Shown: one piece after another, positions 15,272 through 21,860 of the stretch
Layout of the letters: every line of letters begins with the position of its first letter
Position numbering within the stretch: position 1 is the first letter of the stretch
Source of the DNA: Syntrophobacter fumaroxidans MPOB
GTDB taxonomy: Bacteria > Desulfobacterota > Syntrophobacteria > Syntrophobacterales > Syntrophobacteraceae
Length of the DNA stretch: 64,000 nt
Reading direction: 5' to 3'
NCBI RefSeq assembly: GCF_000014965.1
Contig: NC_008554.1
Span: 2,282,001 to 2,346,000 of the forward strand
The notes under the pieces: model-generated
Seen by the model: the letters and a program-made list of their open reading frames with translations, nothing else
The model's database searches: none
What the model was told of the DNA's origin: nothing
Made by a program: the position numbers and the translations under genes

Positions 15272-15371
15272 GGGGTATCGTGGCGGGGAACGGAGTGAAA
15301 ACCACGGGGAAACGACTCGATCGAGGCGAGCGACGCCGCGCGCAGCGCCCCGAAGGAAGGAGTACGGTTCG

Positions 15372-15878
15372 ATGGCTCACGTCAGCATCACTATCGATGA
15401 AAGGCGCATCAAGCTCCGGATGCACACGCTCCACGAGATGCTCCTCGACCTCTCGCCGGTGCTGCGGCAACTGGGAGAGATCGTCCACGCCCGGGCGATG
15501 CAGAGCTTCGATGAGGGCAAGGGCCCGGAGGGCGGCGCGTGGAGGCCCTCCGACAGAGTACGTCGGTCCGGAGGCAAAACCCTCATCGACACCGGCACCC
15601 TGAGAAATTCCATCAACGTGCAGGTTTCGGCCAAAGAGGTCCGGATTGGAACGCCGGTGGTGTACGGACCGGTCCACCAGTTCGGGAGTGGCGGACCGCT
15701 GTCGGGCGGGACGGCGCAAATGGTTTCCAAAACGATCGGTCGAGCGGGAAAAAAGGGCCGGGGTTCCAAAGGAAGTCCGCGCCCGTCCGGGATTCCCGCC
15801 CGTCCCTACCTGGGGCTGAAACTGAGGGATTGGGGGGAGCTGCGCACCCTCGTGGCGGCTTATCTCGCCCAGCATTGA
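15372..15878 (+). CDS. Virion morphogenesis protein, Mu gpG-like
   Basis: This 168-residue protein belongs to the phage virion morphogenesis family (Mu G; P2 S-like tail completion). Characteristic segments are ALMHTLHEM-like MHTLHEMLLDLSPVLRQLGE, GGAWRPSDRVRRSGGKTLID, TGTLRNSINVQV, TPVVYGPVHQFG and the basic C-terminal IPARPYLGL. Members act at the head-tail joint or in tail completion. The start follows GAAGGAGTACGGTTCG. It lies 100 bp after the MuF gene, in Mu order before the protease. Confidence 0.82.
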   Translation: MAHVSITIDERRIKLRMHTLHEMLLDLSPVLRQLGEIVHARAMQSFDEGKGPEGGAWRPSDRVRRSGGKTLIDTGTLRNSINVQVSAKEVRIGTPVVYGPVHQFGSGGPLSGGTAQMVSKTIGRAGKKGRGSKGSPRPSGIPARPYLGLKLRDWGELRTLVAAYLAQH

Positions 15879-15930
15879 TTGCGCCCCGGCTGCACGCGGG
15901 CTTACATCCAAACCCCGGAGGAGACGCTCG

Positions 15931-17010
15931 ATGAACAAGGCTACCCTGTTGCAGCAGCTGACCGCCGCGCTGTCCGGCGACGGCGCGACGGCCGTCCCCG
16001 GTGCGTTCCAGGTTTTCCCGCATGGACCGGTGAGTATCGAAGGCGACGATCCCGTCATTGTCGATGACGCCGCCATGGACCGGGTGGTCGACCGTTTCCG
16101 GGCAAGAGGCCTGGACATGGTGGTCGACTACGAACACCAGACCGAAGAAGGAAACCCCGCGCCGGCGGCGGGCTGGATCAAGGCGCTGGAGAACCGCGGC
16201 GAAGACGGCCTGTGGGCGAGGGTCGAATGGACTGAAAGAGCCGGAGAATACCTGGCCAACCGGGAGTACCGCTACTTTTCGCCCGTCTTTCTTGTGTCCA
16301 GGACGGACCGGCGGCTGATGGAGCTGCTTCGGGTGGCTCTCACCAACGCCCCGCGGTTGAACCGCCTCCGGCCGATCGTGGCCCGGATCGACGCCGAACC
16401 GCAGCTCGCCCTGACATCAACGTCAACACGAACGGAGGAAGGCATGTATCTCGAGAGGAACGCAAAACCATTGGGACCGCCCGAAGGGGCGCAGGAGCAG
16501 GATGTGACTGAAGCTGTGGAAAAGCCGGCCCGGCAGACCGCCGCGGCTTCCGGAGCGTTCGTGGAAAACTCCGGAACCGGCTCCGCTTGCGTCGCCTGCG
16601 CGGACGTTCGCCGTGTGCTCGAGCTCCCCGGGGATGCGGGCGCCGGCGAAGTCATCGCGTCCATTCACGCCCTGAGACAAAGGCCGGACCTGGGCGTTGA
16701 GGTGGCCGAGCTCCGACGCAAACTGGCCGAACACGATCGGGACGACCTGGTTGCGGCAGCCTTGCGGGAAGGCAAGATCACCCCGGCCCAGAAGGAATGG
16801 GCGCAAACATACGCCCTGCGGGATCCCGCCGGGTTTCGACTGTTCACGGCAAAGGCCCCGCGAGTGGTGCGCACCGAATCCCTGGACATCATCGGCGACG
16901 TTCGCCCGGGCGGTCCCGCATCCTCCGACGGGGAGCAGACGATCATCAACCGGATGATGGGGATCAGCGCGGAAACGTGGAAAAAATTCGGTCCGAAAGA
17001 CGAACTCTAG
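15931..17010 (+). CDS. Capsid maturation protease and scaffold, Mu gpI-like (gp32)
   Basis: The N-terminal half of this 359-residue protein matches the Mu-like prophage protease I: FQVFPHGPVSIEGDDPVIVD, LDMVVDYEHQTEEGNPAPAA, GWIKALENRGEDGLWARVEW, YRYFSPVF, LLRVALTNAPRL. Conserved His and Ser/acidic residues are seen, but the catalytic set is known only from the family. The C-terminal half is hydrophilic and helical, as expected for a scaffold. It would process the prohead and then be lost. A strong internal start at 16444 (separate entry) would yield the scaffold alone, as Z is made in Mu. The start ATG follows GGAGGAGACGCTCG. Confidence 0.85.
   Translation: MNKATLLQQLTAALSGDGATAVPGAFQVFPHGPVSIEGDDPVIVDDAAMDRVVDRFRARGLDMVVDYEHQTEEGNPAPAAGWIKALENRGEDGLWARVEWTERAGEYLANREYRYFSPVFLVSRTDRRLMELLRVALTNAPRLNRLRPIVARIDAEPQLALTSTSTRTEEGMYLERNAKPLGPPEGAQEQDVTEAVEKPARQTAAASGAFVENSGTGSACVACADVRRVLELPGDAGAGEVIASIHALRQRPDLGVEVAELRRKLAEHDRDDLVAAALREGKITPAQKEWAQTYALRDPAGFRLFTAKAPRVVRTESLDIIGDVRPGGPASSDGEQTIINRMMGISAETWKKFGPKDEL
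16444..17010 (+). CDS. Nested scaffold protein (Mu gpZ-like) from an internal start in the protease gene
   Basis: An in-frame ATG at codon 172 of the protease gene is preceded by AACGGAGGAAGGC, a better Shine-Dalgarno than most real starts in this cluster. It would give a 188-residue protein (MYLERNAKPLGPPEG...) equal to the scaffold half without the protease. In phage Mu the scaffold Z is made exactly this way from gene I. The sequence directly before the internal start is Thr-rich linker (TSTSTRTEE), consistent with a domain boundary. Expression is inferred. Confidence 0.7.
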   Translation: MYLERNAKPLGPPEGAQEQDVTEAVEKPARQTAAASGAFVENSGTGSACVACADVRRVLELPGDAGAGEVIASIHALRQRPDLGVEVAELRRKLAEHDRDDLVAAALREGKITPAQKEWAQTYALRDPAGFRLFTAKAPRVVRTESLDIIGDVRPGGPASSDGEQTIINRMMGISAETWKKFGPKDEL

Positions 17011-17021
17011 GAGGTGCAATC

Positions 17022-17417
17022 ATGGCGGATCGCAAGACACCAATGCAGGACGGGGACCTCATCCCGCTGCCGGTTGCGGCGGGAACGCTCATCGAAGCGG
17101 GAAAGATGGTCGCGGTGAATGCTTCCGGCTACGCCGTCGAAGCAGCCGACAGCCCGGGACTCAAGGTCATGGGCAGGGCCGATATGCGCGCCGACAATTC
17201 CGGCGGCCAGAACGGAGACCTTCTGGTGACGGCCTGCCGCAAGATGGCCTTCAAGTACCGCAATTCGAGCACTCACGCGGTGGGGCTCTCCGGCGTCGGA
17301 TCCAGCGTCTACGTCGAAGACGACGAGACGGTGGCCGCCACCGGCGGCACCAATTCCATCGTCGCCGGCCGATGCATCGGAATCGAATCCGACGGCGTGT
17401 GGGTCGAAATTCAGTAG
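17022..17417 (+). CDS. Head decoration-like protein (Mu gp33 position, DUF2190-like)
   Basis: This 131-residue protein (PLPVAAGTLIEAGKMVAVNA, KVMGRADMRADNSGGQNGD, DGVWVEIQ at the end) is mostly beta strand and resembles capsid decoration or stabilising proteins placed just before major capsid genes. It starts 11 bases after the protease stop, behind TAGGAGGTGCAATC, a very strong ribosome binding site that fits high expression. Mu gp33 itself is uncharacterised, so the decorating role is inferred. Confidence 0.65.
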   Translation: MADRKTPMQDGDLIPLPVAAGTLIEAGKMVAVNASGYAVEAADSPGLKVMGRADMRADNSGGQNGDLLVTACRKMAFKYRNSSTHAVGLSGVGSSVYVEDDETVAATGGTNSIVAGRCIGIESDGVWVEIQ

Positions 17418-17431
17418 CGGCGGCGGGGGAC

Positions 17432-17459
17432 GCGGGGACGGAGGATTCGACGTCCCCGC
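17432..17459. promoter_or_regulatory. Perfect hairpin between decoration and major capsid genes
   Basis: Nine-base arms GCGGGGACG and CGTCCCCGC flank a ten-base loop. No T-run follows, so it is not a standard terminator. It sits in the 115-bp leader of the major capsid gene and might stabilise or partly terminate the message so that capsid output is tuned. The role is speculative; the inverted repeat itself is exact. Confidence 0.35.
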
Positions 17460-17532
17460 CAAGCCCCCTTCGCCCGCGGCGGGCGGCAGAGCCCGGGGGA
17501 AACCCCGAGGCCCTTAAAACGAAGGAGACGAA

Positions 17533-18414
17533 ATGATCGTCAATCAAGCGAATCTTCAAGGCATCTACAAATCCTTCCGGACGATTTTCAGCGAGGCCTG
17601 GGACACCGCGGCTCCCAGCCAGTGGCCCCTGGTGGCCATGGAAGTGCCCAGCGAAGCCCGGGAAGAAAACTACGACTGGCTCGGCGATCTCCCCATGATG
17701 AAGGAATGGGTGGGCAACCGGGTGATCCGGGACCTTTCCGCGTTCCACTACGCCATCGTGAACAAGGACTTCGAAGCCACCATCGAAGTCGATCGCAACG
17801 ACGTCGAAGACGACCGGATCGGCATCCACCGCCCGAGAATCCTGCAACTGGCCGATGCGGCCCGCAGGCATCCCGATCTCCTGGTGTTCGACCTGCTGGG
17901 GAAGGGATTCTCGACAACCTGCTACGACGGTCAGTACTTCTTCGATACGGATCACCCCTCGGCGGGCGGGAGTGTCTCCAACTTCGGCGGCGGCTCGGGC
18001 ACCGCCTGGTTTCTCATGGATCTCTCGCGTCCCATGAAACCGATCATCCTCCAGATCCGCAAGCGCCCCGAACTGGTCGCCCTGGACGACCCCGGCAACG
18101 AGAACGTTTTCATGCGCCGAAAGTACCGCTATGGCGTGGATGACCGCAAGAACGTCGGCTTCGGCCTGTGGCAGCTGGCCTATGCTTCCCGGGAGACGCT
18201 CACCGCGGCCAACTACGCCGTGGCCCGGGCCGCCATGATGGGCCTGAAAAACGAGGACGGCGTGCCCCTCGGGATCACGCCGACGCACCTGGTGGTGCCT
18301 CCGACGCTGGAAAGCGCCGGGCGTTCGGTGCTGAAAGTGATCAACGACGCCGCGGGAGCCGGAAATCCATGGTACGGCACCGCTGAACTGGCCGTCGTTC
18401 CCTGGCTGGCTTGA
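17533..18414 (+). CDS. Major capsid protein, Mu gpT-like
   Basis: This 293-residue protein has the Mu T family signatures: FRTIFSEAWDTAAPSQWPLV near the N-terminus, YDWLGDLPMMKEWVGNRVIR, FEATIEVDRNDVEDDRIGI, YDGQYFFDTDHP and LVVPPTLESAGRSVL. It would assemble the icosahedral shell in the HK97 fold. Length and motif order are normal for the family, suggesting an intact gene. The ATG follows GAAGGAGACGAA. It is preceded by the gp33-like gene and followed by the small head-completion genes, as in Mu. Confidence 0.9.
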   Translation: MIVNQANLQGIYKSFRTIFSEAWDTAAPSQWPLVAMEVPSEAREENYDWLGDLPMMKEWVGNRVIRDLSAFHYAIVNKDFEATIEVDRNDVEDDRIGIHRPRILQLADAARRHPDLLVFDLLGKGFSTTCYDGQYFFDTDHPSAGGSVSNFGGGSGTAWFLMDLSRPMKPIILQIRKRPELVALDDPGNENVFMRRKYRYGVDDRKNVGFGLWQLAYASRETLTAANYAVARAAMMGLKNEDGVPLGITPTHLVVPPTLESAGRSVLKVINDAAGAGNPWYGTAELAVVPWLA

Positions 18415-18571
18415 CGAGCCGCCGAAGAATCCGGTCGAGCCGTCGCCTTTTTCGTGCTTCGTCGCGCGCCCGGGGTTTACGGCGATTTGCGGGGATGACG
18501 GTCCGGACGGCTCGGATTGTGCTCGAGCTGCATCATGGGCGGGAACTCCACCCCGCCCGGAAAGGAACATC

Positions 18572-18859
18572 GTGATTCGCATCAAATCTTTCAACGATGG
18601 ATTTCGGCGGTGCGGAATCGCCCACCCGGCGGCATGGACCGACCATGCCGATGACCGGTTCACCGCGGCGCAACTGGAGCGGTTGAAATCCGAACCCATG
18701 CTGCGGGTGGAAACGGTGAAAGACGATACCGGCCCGGCTTCGGCAGGCGACTCCCCACCTGACTGCGACTCGAAACCGGCGACCGGCGGTCCTTCACGAA
18801 AGTCCGCGCGCAGGAGCTCCGGAAAGGGAGACGACCCCGATGGCTTACTGCACGATTGA
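18572..18859 (+). CDS. Mu gp35-like small protein
   Basis: This 95-residue protein opens with MIRIKSFNDGFRRCGIAHPA and RFTAAQLERLKSEPMLRVE. This short alpha/beta domain is common in Mu-like gp35 proteins (HI1506-type). The second half is a disordered, Ser/Lys-rich tail. GTG at 18572 follows AAAGGAACATC. It overlaps the next gene by 20 bp. Its role in head completion is inferred from its position between capsid and gp36-like genes. Confidence 0.65.
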   Translation: MIRIKSFNDGFRRCGIAHPAAWTDHADDRFTAAQLERLKSEPMLRVETVKDDTGPASAGDSPPDCDSKPATGGPSRKSARRSSGKGDDPDGLLHD

Positions 18860-19271
18860 CGACATCAGGAACCAGTTGGACGAATCGAAGCTCATCCAAC
18901 TCACGGACGACGAGGGAACGGGAACGGTGAACGCGGCGCGCGTGGAGCGGGCCATCGAGGACGCCGGCGAAGAAATCGACACCCATGTCGGCGCGCGATA
19001 CGCCGTGCCGCTCGACCCGGTTCCTCCCATGCTGCGCAAGGCCGCGGTCGACATTGCCGTCTACAACCTCTACGGACGGCGGGAAAACGTCCCGGAAATG
19101 CGGGTGGAACGCTACCGGAACGCGCTCCGGTTTCTCGAACAGGTGTCCGGGGGCCGTCTCTCCCTCGGCCGCCGGGACCCCGAAGGGAATCCGCCCGAAT
19201 CCGACGCGCCGTGCATGTCCGGGGAAAACCCGCGCCGGGCGTTCACTCGGAACACCCTGACGGGATTCTAG
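18840..19271 (+). CDS. Mu gp36-like head-tail connector (DUF1320)
   Basis: This 143-residue protein matches the DUF1320 family: MAYCTIDDIRNQLDESKLIQ, ERAIEDAGEEIDTHVGARYA, VPPMLRKAAVDIAVYNLYGR and ENVPEMRVERYRNALRFLEQ. This family is taken to be the head-tail adaptor of Mu-like phages. The start lies inside the end of the gp35-like gene with AAAGGGAGACG upstream, so the two are coupled. The protein looks complete. Confidence 0.82.
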   Translation: MAYCTIDDIRNQLDESKLIQLTDDEGTGTVNAARVERAIEDAGEEIDTHVGARYAVPLDPVPPMLRKAAVDIAVYNLYGRRENVPEMRVERYRNALRFLEQVSGGRLSLGRRDPEGNPPESDAPCMSGENPRRAFTRNTLTGF

Positions 19272-19300
19272 GGTCCCCGAAAATTCTCCGTGGAGTCTCG

Positions 19301-19741
19301 ATGCACACCATTGCCGAAATCGAAAACGCCATCGTCGAAGAGCTCCGGAGCCGGGAGCCTCGGTTCAAAATCTGCGGTTCCCTGGCCCAATTCCTGCTCA
19401 AGGAGATCGAGGACGCAACCCTCCTGTTCCCGGCAGCCTTCGTGGCCTACGAACAGGGAAGCTACGAACACCGCATGAACGGAGTCCAGGATCGCACCAT
19501 GCTCTTCAACGTGTTCGTCATGACCCGGAACGCCAGGGGAGATGAAGCCGCAAGACACGGCCACGGAGACGAAAACGGGGTTTACGGCTTGCTCGAAGCC
19601 GTCCGTGTGGCCCTGAGCGGACGGGACTGCGGACTCCGCATCGATCCCCTTTTGCCCAAAATCGAACGGGCCATCGACGGCGACCGGAACCTCTCGATCT
19701 ACGGCATCAGTTTCGAAACCCGCTGCCGGTTCGCGCTTTGA
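19301..19741 (+). CDS. Mu gp37-like tail terminator candidate (DUF1834)
   Basis: This 146-residue protein shows the DUF1834 pattern: an N-terminal helix (TIAEIENAIVEELRSREPRF), beta strands (FPAAFVAYEQGSYEH, RTMLFNVFVMTRN) and a final strand (SIYGISFETRCRFAL). Members sit between connector and tail genes and are thought to close the tail tube or sheath. The ribosome binding site is CTCCGTGGAGTCTCG. Position and fold support the assignment; function is known only by analogy. Confidence 0.72.
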   Translation: MHTIAEIENAIVEELRSREPRFKICGSLAQFLLKEIEDATLLFPAAFVAYEQGSYEHRMNGVQDRTMLFNVFVMTRNARGDEAARHGHGDENGVYGLLEAVRVALSGRDCGLRIDPLLPKIERAIDGDRNLSIYGISFETRCRFAL

Positions 19742-19779
19742 ATCACCCGTGAAGCGCGGTCCGCAAAAGGAGTGCCAGG

Positions 19780-19971
19780 ATGAAGGCAAAGGATGGAAAG
19801 AAACGCCCCCCGGAGGGAATGAACATCTCAGTCCGCTCCGGAGGCCAGTATTGGCGCGAGGCCGATGGAACCCCGCTGGAACCGGAAAACGGCTTTTCGA
19901 GCCCGGACGACGCCACGGGAAACAAAACGTCCGTGAACCGCAAGGAAGGAACCGACGATGCTCACACGTAA
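19780..19971 (+). CDS. Small DUF2635-like tail-region protein
   Basis: This 63-residue, highly charged protein (MNISVRSGGQYWREADGTPL) resembles the short DUF2635 proteins found between gp37 and the tail structural gene in Mu-like phages. Such proteins usually contain a PxxGxxVxxxxYWxRRxxDG-type core, and WREADGTPLEPENG fits its second half. The ATG follows AAAGGAGTGCCAGG. It overlaps the tail tube gene start by 14 bp. The function is unknown. Confidence 0.55.
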   Translation: MKAKDGKKRPPEGMNISVRSGGQYWREADGTPLEPENGFSSPDDATGNKTSVNRKEGTDDAHT

Positions 19972-20890
19972 AACCGTAATCCTCGTCAAGCCGGAAGCGA
20001 CCTACGGGGTCGATCCCGTTCCGACGCCGGCAAACAACGCGCTCCTGGTGAGCGACGTCGACCTGAAGGTCCAGGGCGAGGTGATCGAGCGCGACTTCAT
20101 CCGCTCATCGCTGAGCCCCCTGATGTTCATGCGCGGCATCCGCCAGGTGGAGCTCAGTTTCCGCACGGAGCTGCACGGAACCACGGCCCGGGGAACCCTG
20201 CCCAACACCGGCTGGACGGGGGCGCTCTTTCGCGCCTGCGGCATGTCCGAAACCGTGACGGCAAACACCTCAATCGTCTACGCCCCCGTGTCCGCCGGGT
20301 TCGAATCCTGCGCGATCTACGTGTACATGGACGGCATCTTCCACAAGATCCTGGGCTGCCGCGGGAGCTTCAAGCTCAACTTCGAGGTGGGCAAGTACCC
20401 GACGGTCGAATTCACCATGAAGGGCCTCTATGCCTCGCCCACCGACGCCGCGCCCGGGGCGCAGACTTTCGCGGCCATGAAGCCCGTTCCCGTGCTGAGC
20501 GCCGGGTTTTCCTTCGGCGGCTACTCGGCCGTTGCGACCAAGCTCGAAATCGACATCAACAACGACGTCAAGGAACGAAAATCCCTCAACTCGGCGTCGG
20601 GGATCATCGGGTTTGAAATCGTGGGGAGGCAGCCTCAAGGCTCCTTCGATCCGGAGACGGTCCTCGAGGCCGCGCATCCCTTCTGGGCGAACTGGGAAGA
20701 CGCCGTGGCCAGGATCCTCAACATCGGACCCATCGGCACCGTGGAGGGGAACATCCTGACCGTGAACTGCCCGAAAGCCCAACTGAGAGACATGACCTAC
20801 GCCGATCGCAACGGCGTCATGGCCTACACCGTCCCCATCGCCCTGGCCATGACCGACGGCGACGACGAGCTGAGCATCACCATCACCTGA
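19958..20890 (+). CDS. Major tail tube protein, siphophage type
   Basis: This 310-residue protein is beta-rich and begins MLTRKTVILVKPEATYGVDP, typical of the tail tube family with an N-terminal barrel. The repeated pattern (RQVELSFRTELHGTTARGTL, YPTVEFTMKGLYASPT, VATKLEIDINNDVKERKSLN) fits tube subunits. No sheath gene precedes it, so the tail is non-contractile, unlike Mu itself but like transposable siphophages such as D3112 or B3. The start follows AAGGAAGGAACCGACG inside the previous gene. Confidence 0.75.
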   Translation: MLTRKTVILVKPEATYGVDPVPTPANNALLVSDVDLKVQGEVIERDFIRSSLSPLMFMRGIRQVELSFRTELHGTTARGTLPNTGWTGALFRACGMSETVTANTSIVYAPVSAGFESCAIYVYMDGIFHKILGCRGSFKLNFEVGKYPTVEFTMKGLYASPTDAAPGAQTFAAMKPVPVLSAGFSFGGYSAVATKLEIDINNDVKERKSLNSASGIIGFEIVGRQPQGSFDPETVLEAAHPFWANWEDAVARILNIGPIGTVEGNILTVNCPKAQLRDMTYADRNGVMAYTVPIALAMTDGDDELSITIT

Positions 20891-20951
20891 TGCCGCTCCG
20901 GGCCGATACGTAAGCCGATGCCGCAAAGATTCGCAGAGGAAAGGAGAACCC

Positions 20952-21344
20952 ATGCGCGACCTGTCCGCACAGAAAAACATCGTTGAAATCCAGGACGGCG
21001 TTTCCGGCGACGTCCACGAGATGCACTACCGGCCCCCCACCACCGAGGAGATCGCCGCTTACCAGAACGGCCTCTTCGCGCGGCGCGGCCGGAAATTCAT
21101 GAGCCGGATCATCGAAAACCGCATCAAATACGGCGCCCGCATCCTGACCGGCTTCAAGAAGGGCACCTTCGGATGCGACGGCAGGCCGTTCGCGAGCGAC
21201 CCGGCCGATCCCGATTACCGCGATGACTGGAAAGAGCAGCTCGTGAAAAACGCGCCGGATGTGGTGTGCGCCGTGGCGATGGCGGCCTTCGAATCCACGG
21301 GCGTTTCGCGGGAGGCCGAGCTTGAGGCCCCTTTGGACGAATAG
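20952..21344 (+). CDS. Tail assembly chaperone, short form (gpG-type)
   Basis: This 130-residue protein is the zero-frame product of the tail chaperone gene: an N-terminal strand pair (KNIVEIQDGVSGDVHEMHY, PPTTEEIAAYQNGLFAR) and helices ending in EAELEAPLDE. It lies between tail tube and tape measure, where lambda has G/GT. Such proteins coat the tape measure during tail assembly and do not stay in the virion. The ATG follows AAAGGAGAACCC. A slippery heptamer 10-16 bases before the stop leads into the longer form (next entry). Confidence 0.8.
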   Translation: MRDLSAQKNIVEIQDGVSGDVHEMHYRPPTTEEIAAYQNGLFARRGRKFMSRIIENRIKYGARILTGFKKGTFGCDGRPFASDPADPDYRDDWKEQLVKNAPDVVCAVAMAAFESTGVSREAELEAPLDE

Positions 21345-21631
21345 ATCTCGAGGCCGAGATCGCCGAGCTGCTCCGGGAGACGTGCGACCCCGAAACGGTC
21401 GAGGATTGCGAGGGGCGAACCCTCCCGGTTCTTTGCACGAAATGTGAGAAAAATTCGAAGCGCAAACGCAAGATCGGGCCTTACGTGGAGCGGCTCTACA
21501 CGGTCCACGCGCTCCAGGCGGCGGGTTTTCCGTTCGCGGCCGACGCCTTCCCCTACAGTTTCTGGCTCGACCTGGCGGTGCTGAAGCAAAAGATCCGGGC
21601 CAGGCAGGCGTGCCCGATGGGCGGGTTCTGA
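20952..21631 (+). CDS. Tail assembly chaperone, long form by -1 frameshift (gpGT-type)
   Basis: From codon 128 the ribosome can slip back one base on CCCTTTG and continue in the -1 frame to a TGA at 21629, adding 98 residues for a 226-residue fusion. The added part reads as normal protein: LEAEIAELLRETCDPETVED, then a CTKC motif followed by EKNSKRKRKIGPYVERLYTV and FPYSFWLDLAVLKQK. The -1 frame is closed by a TGA at 21323-21325, four bases before the heptamer, and has no start codon with a ribosome binding site, so frameshifting is the obvious way to express it. Lambda G/GT and relatives make the same pair in a fixed ratio. Confidence 0.75.
21329..21335 (+). promoter_or_regulatory. Slippery heptamer CCCTTTG for -1 frameshift
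   Basis: The heptamer has the form X XXY YYZ in the correct phase: zero-frame codons GCC CCT TTG become CCC TTT after the slip. The zero frame ends at TAG 21342-21344 and the -1 frame opens only after TGA 21323-21325, which confines the shift to about 18 bases. Efficiency cannot be judged from sequence. Confidence 0.75.
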
Positions 21632-21741
21632 GGAGCCGAGATGGCACGTCGTGCGCAAGCACGCGGCACGCGTGTTTCACACCCGGAATCACGCAAGGCT
21701 TCGAAACGTGGCGCCGTAGCGACGGTGCGTGAGGCTGCTTC

Positions 21742-21792
21742 GGTTCTTCTTTTCCTTGCTCACGCCACAGCGCAACGACGCTACGAAAACCG
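21742..21792 (-). repeat. Short dispersed repeat, member A (inverted relative to 26552-26602)
   Basis: This segment is close to the reverse complement of 26552-26602. Shared parts include GTTCTT, CTCACGCCAC, GCGCAA and GACGCTACGAAAACC. A related piece lies just before it (GGCGCCGTAGCGACGGTGCG). It fills the unusually long 229-bp gap between the chaperone and tape-measure genes and leaves a continuous but implausible N-terminal extension to the latter. Confidence 0.6.
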
Positions 21793-21860
21793 GCGGCTTT
21801 GAACGGGTCATTTCGGATGCAGGGCGAGGCCTCAGCCCTGCCTGGAGGGAAGAACCGACA

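Noticed and set aside
21729-21860. N-terminal extension of the tape-measure protein
   Set aside because: The stretch is derived from a short dispersed repeat, has no ribosome binding site and a good start lies at 21861.
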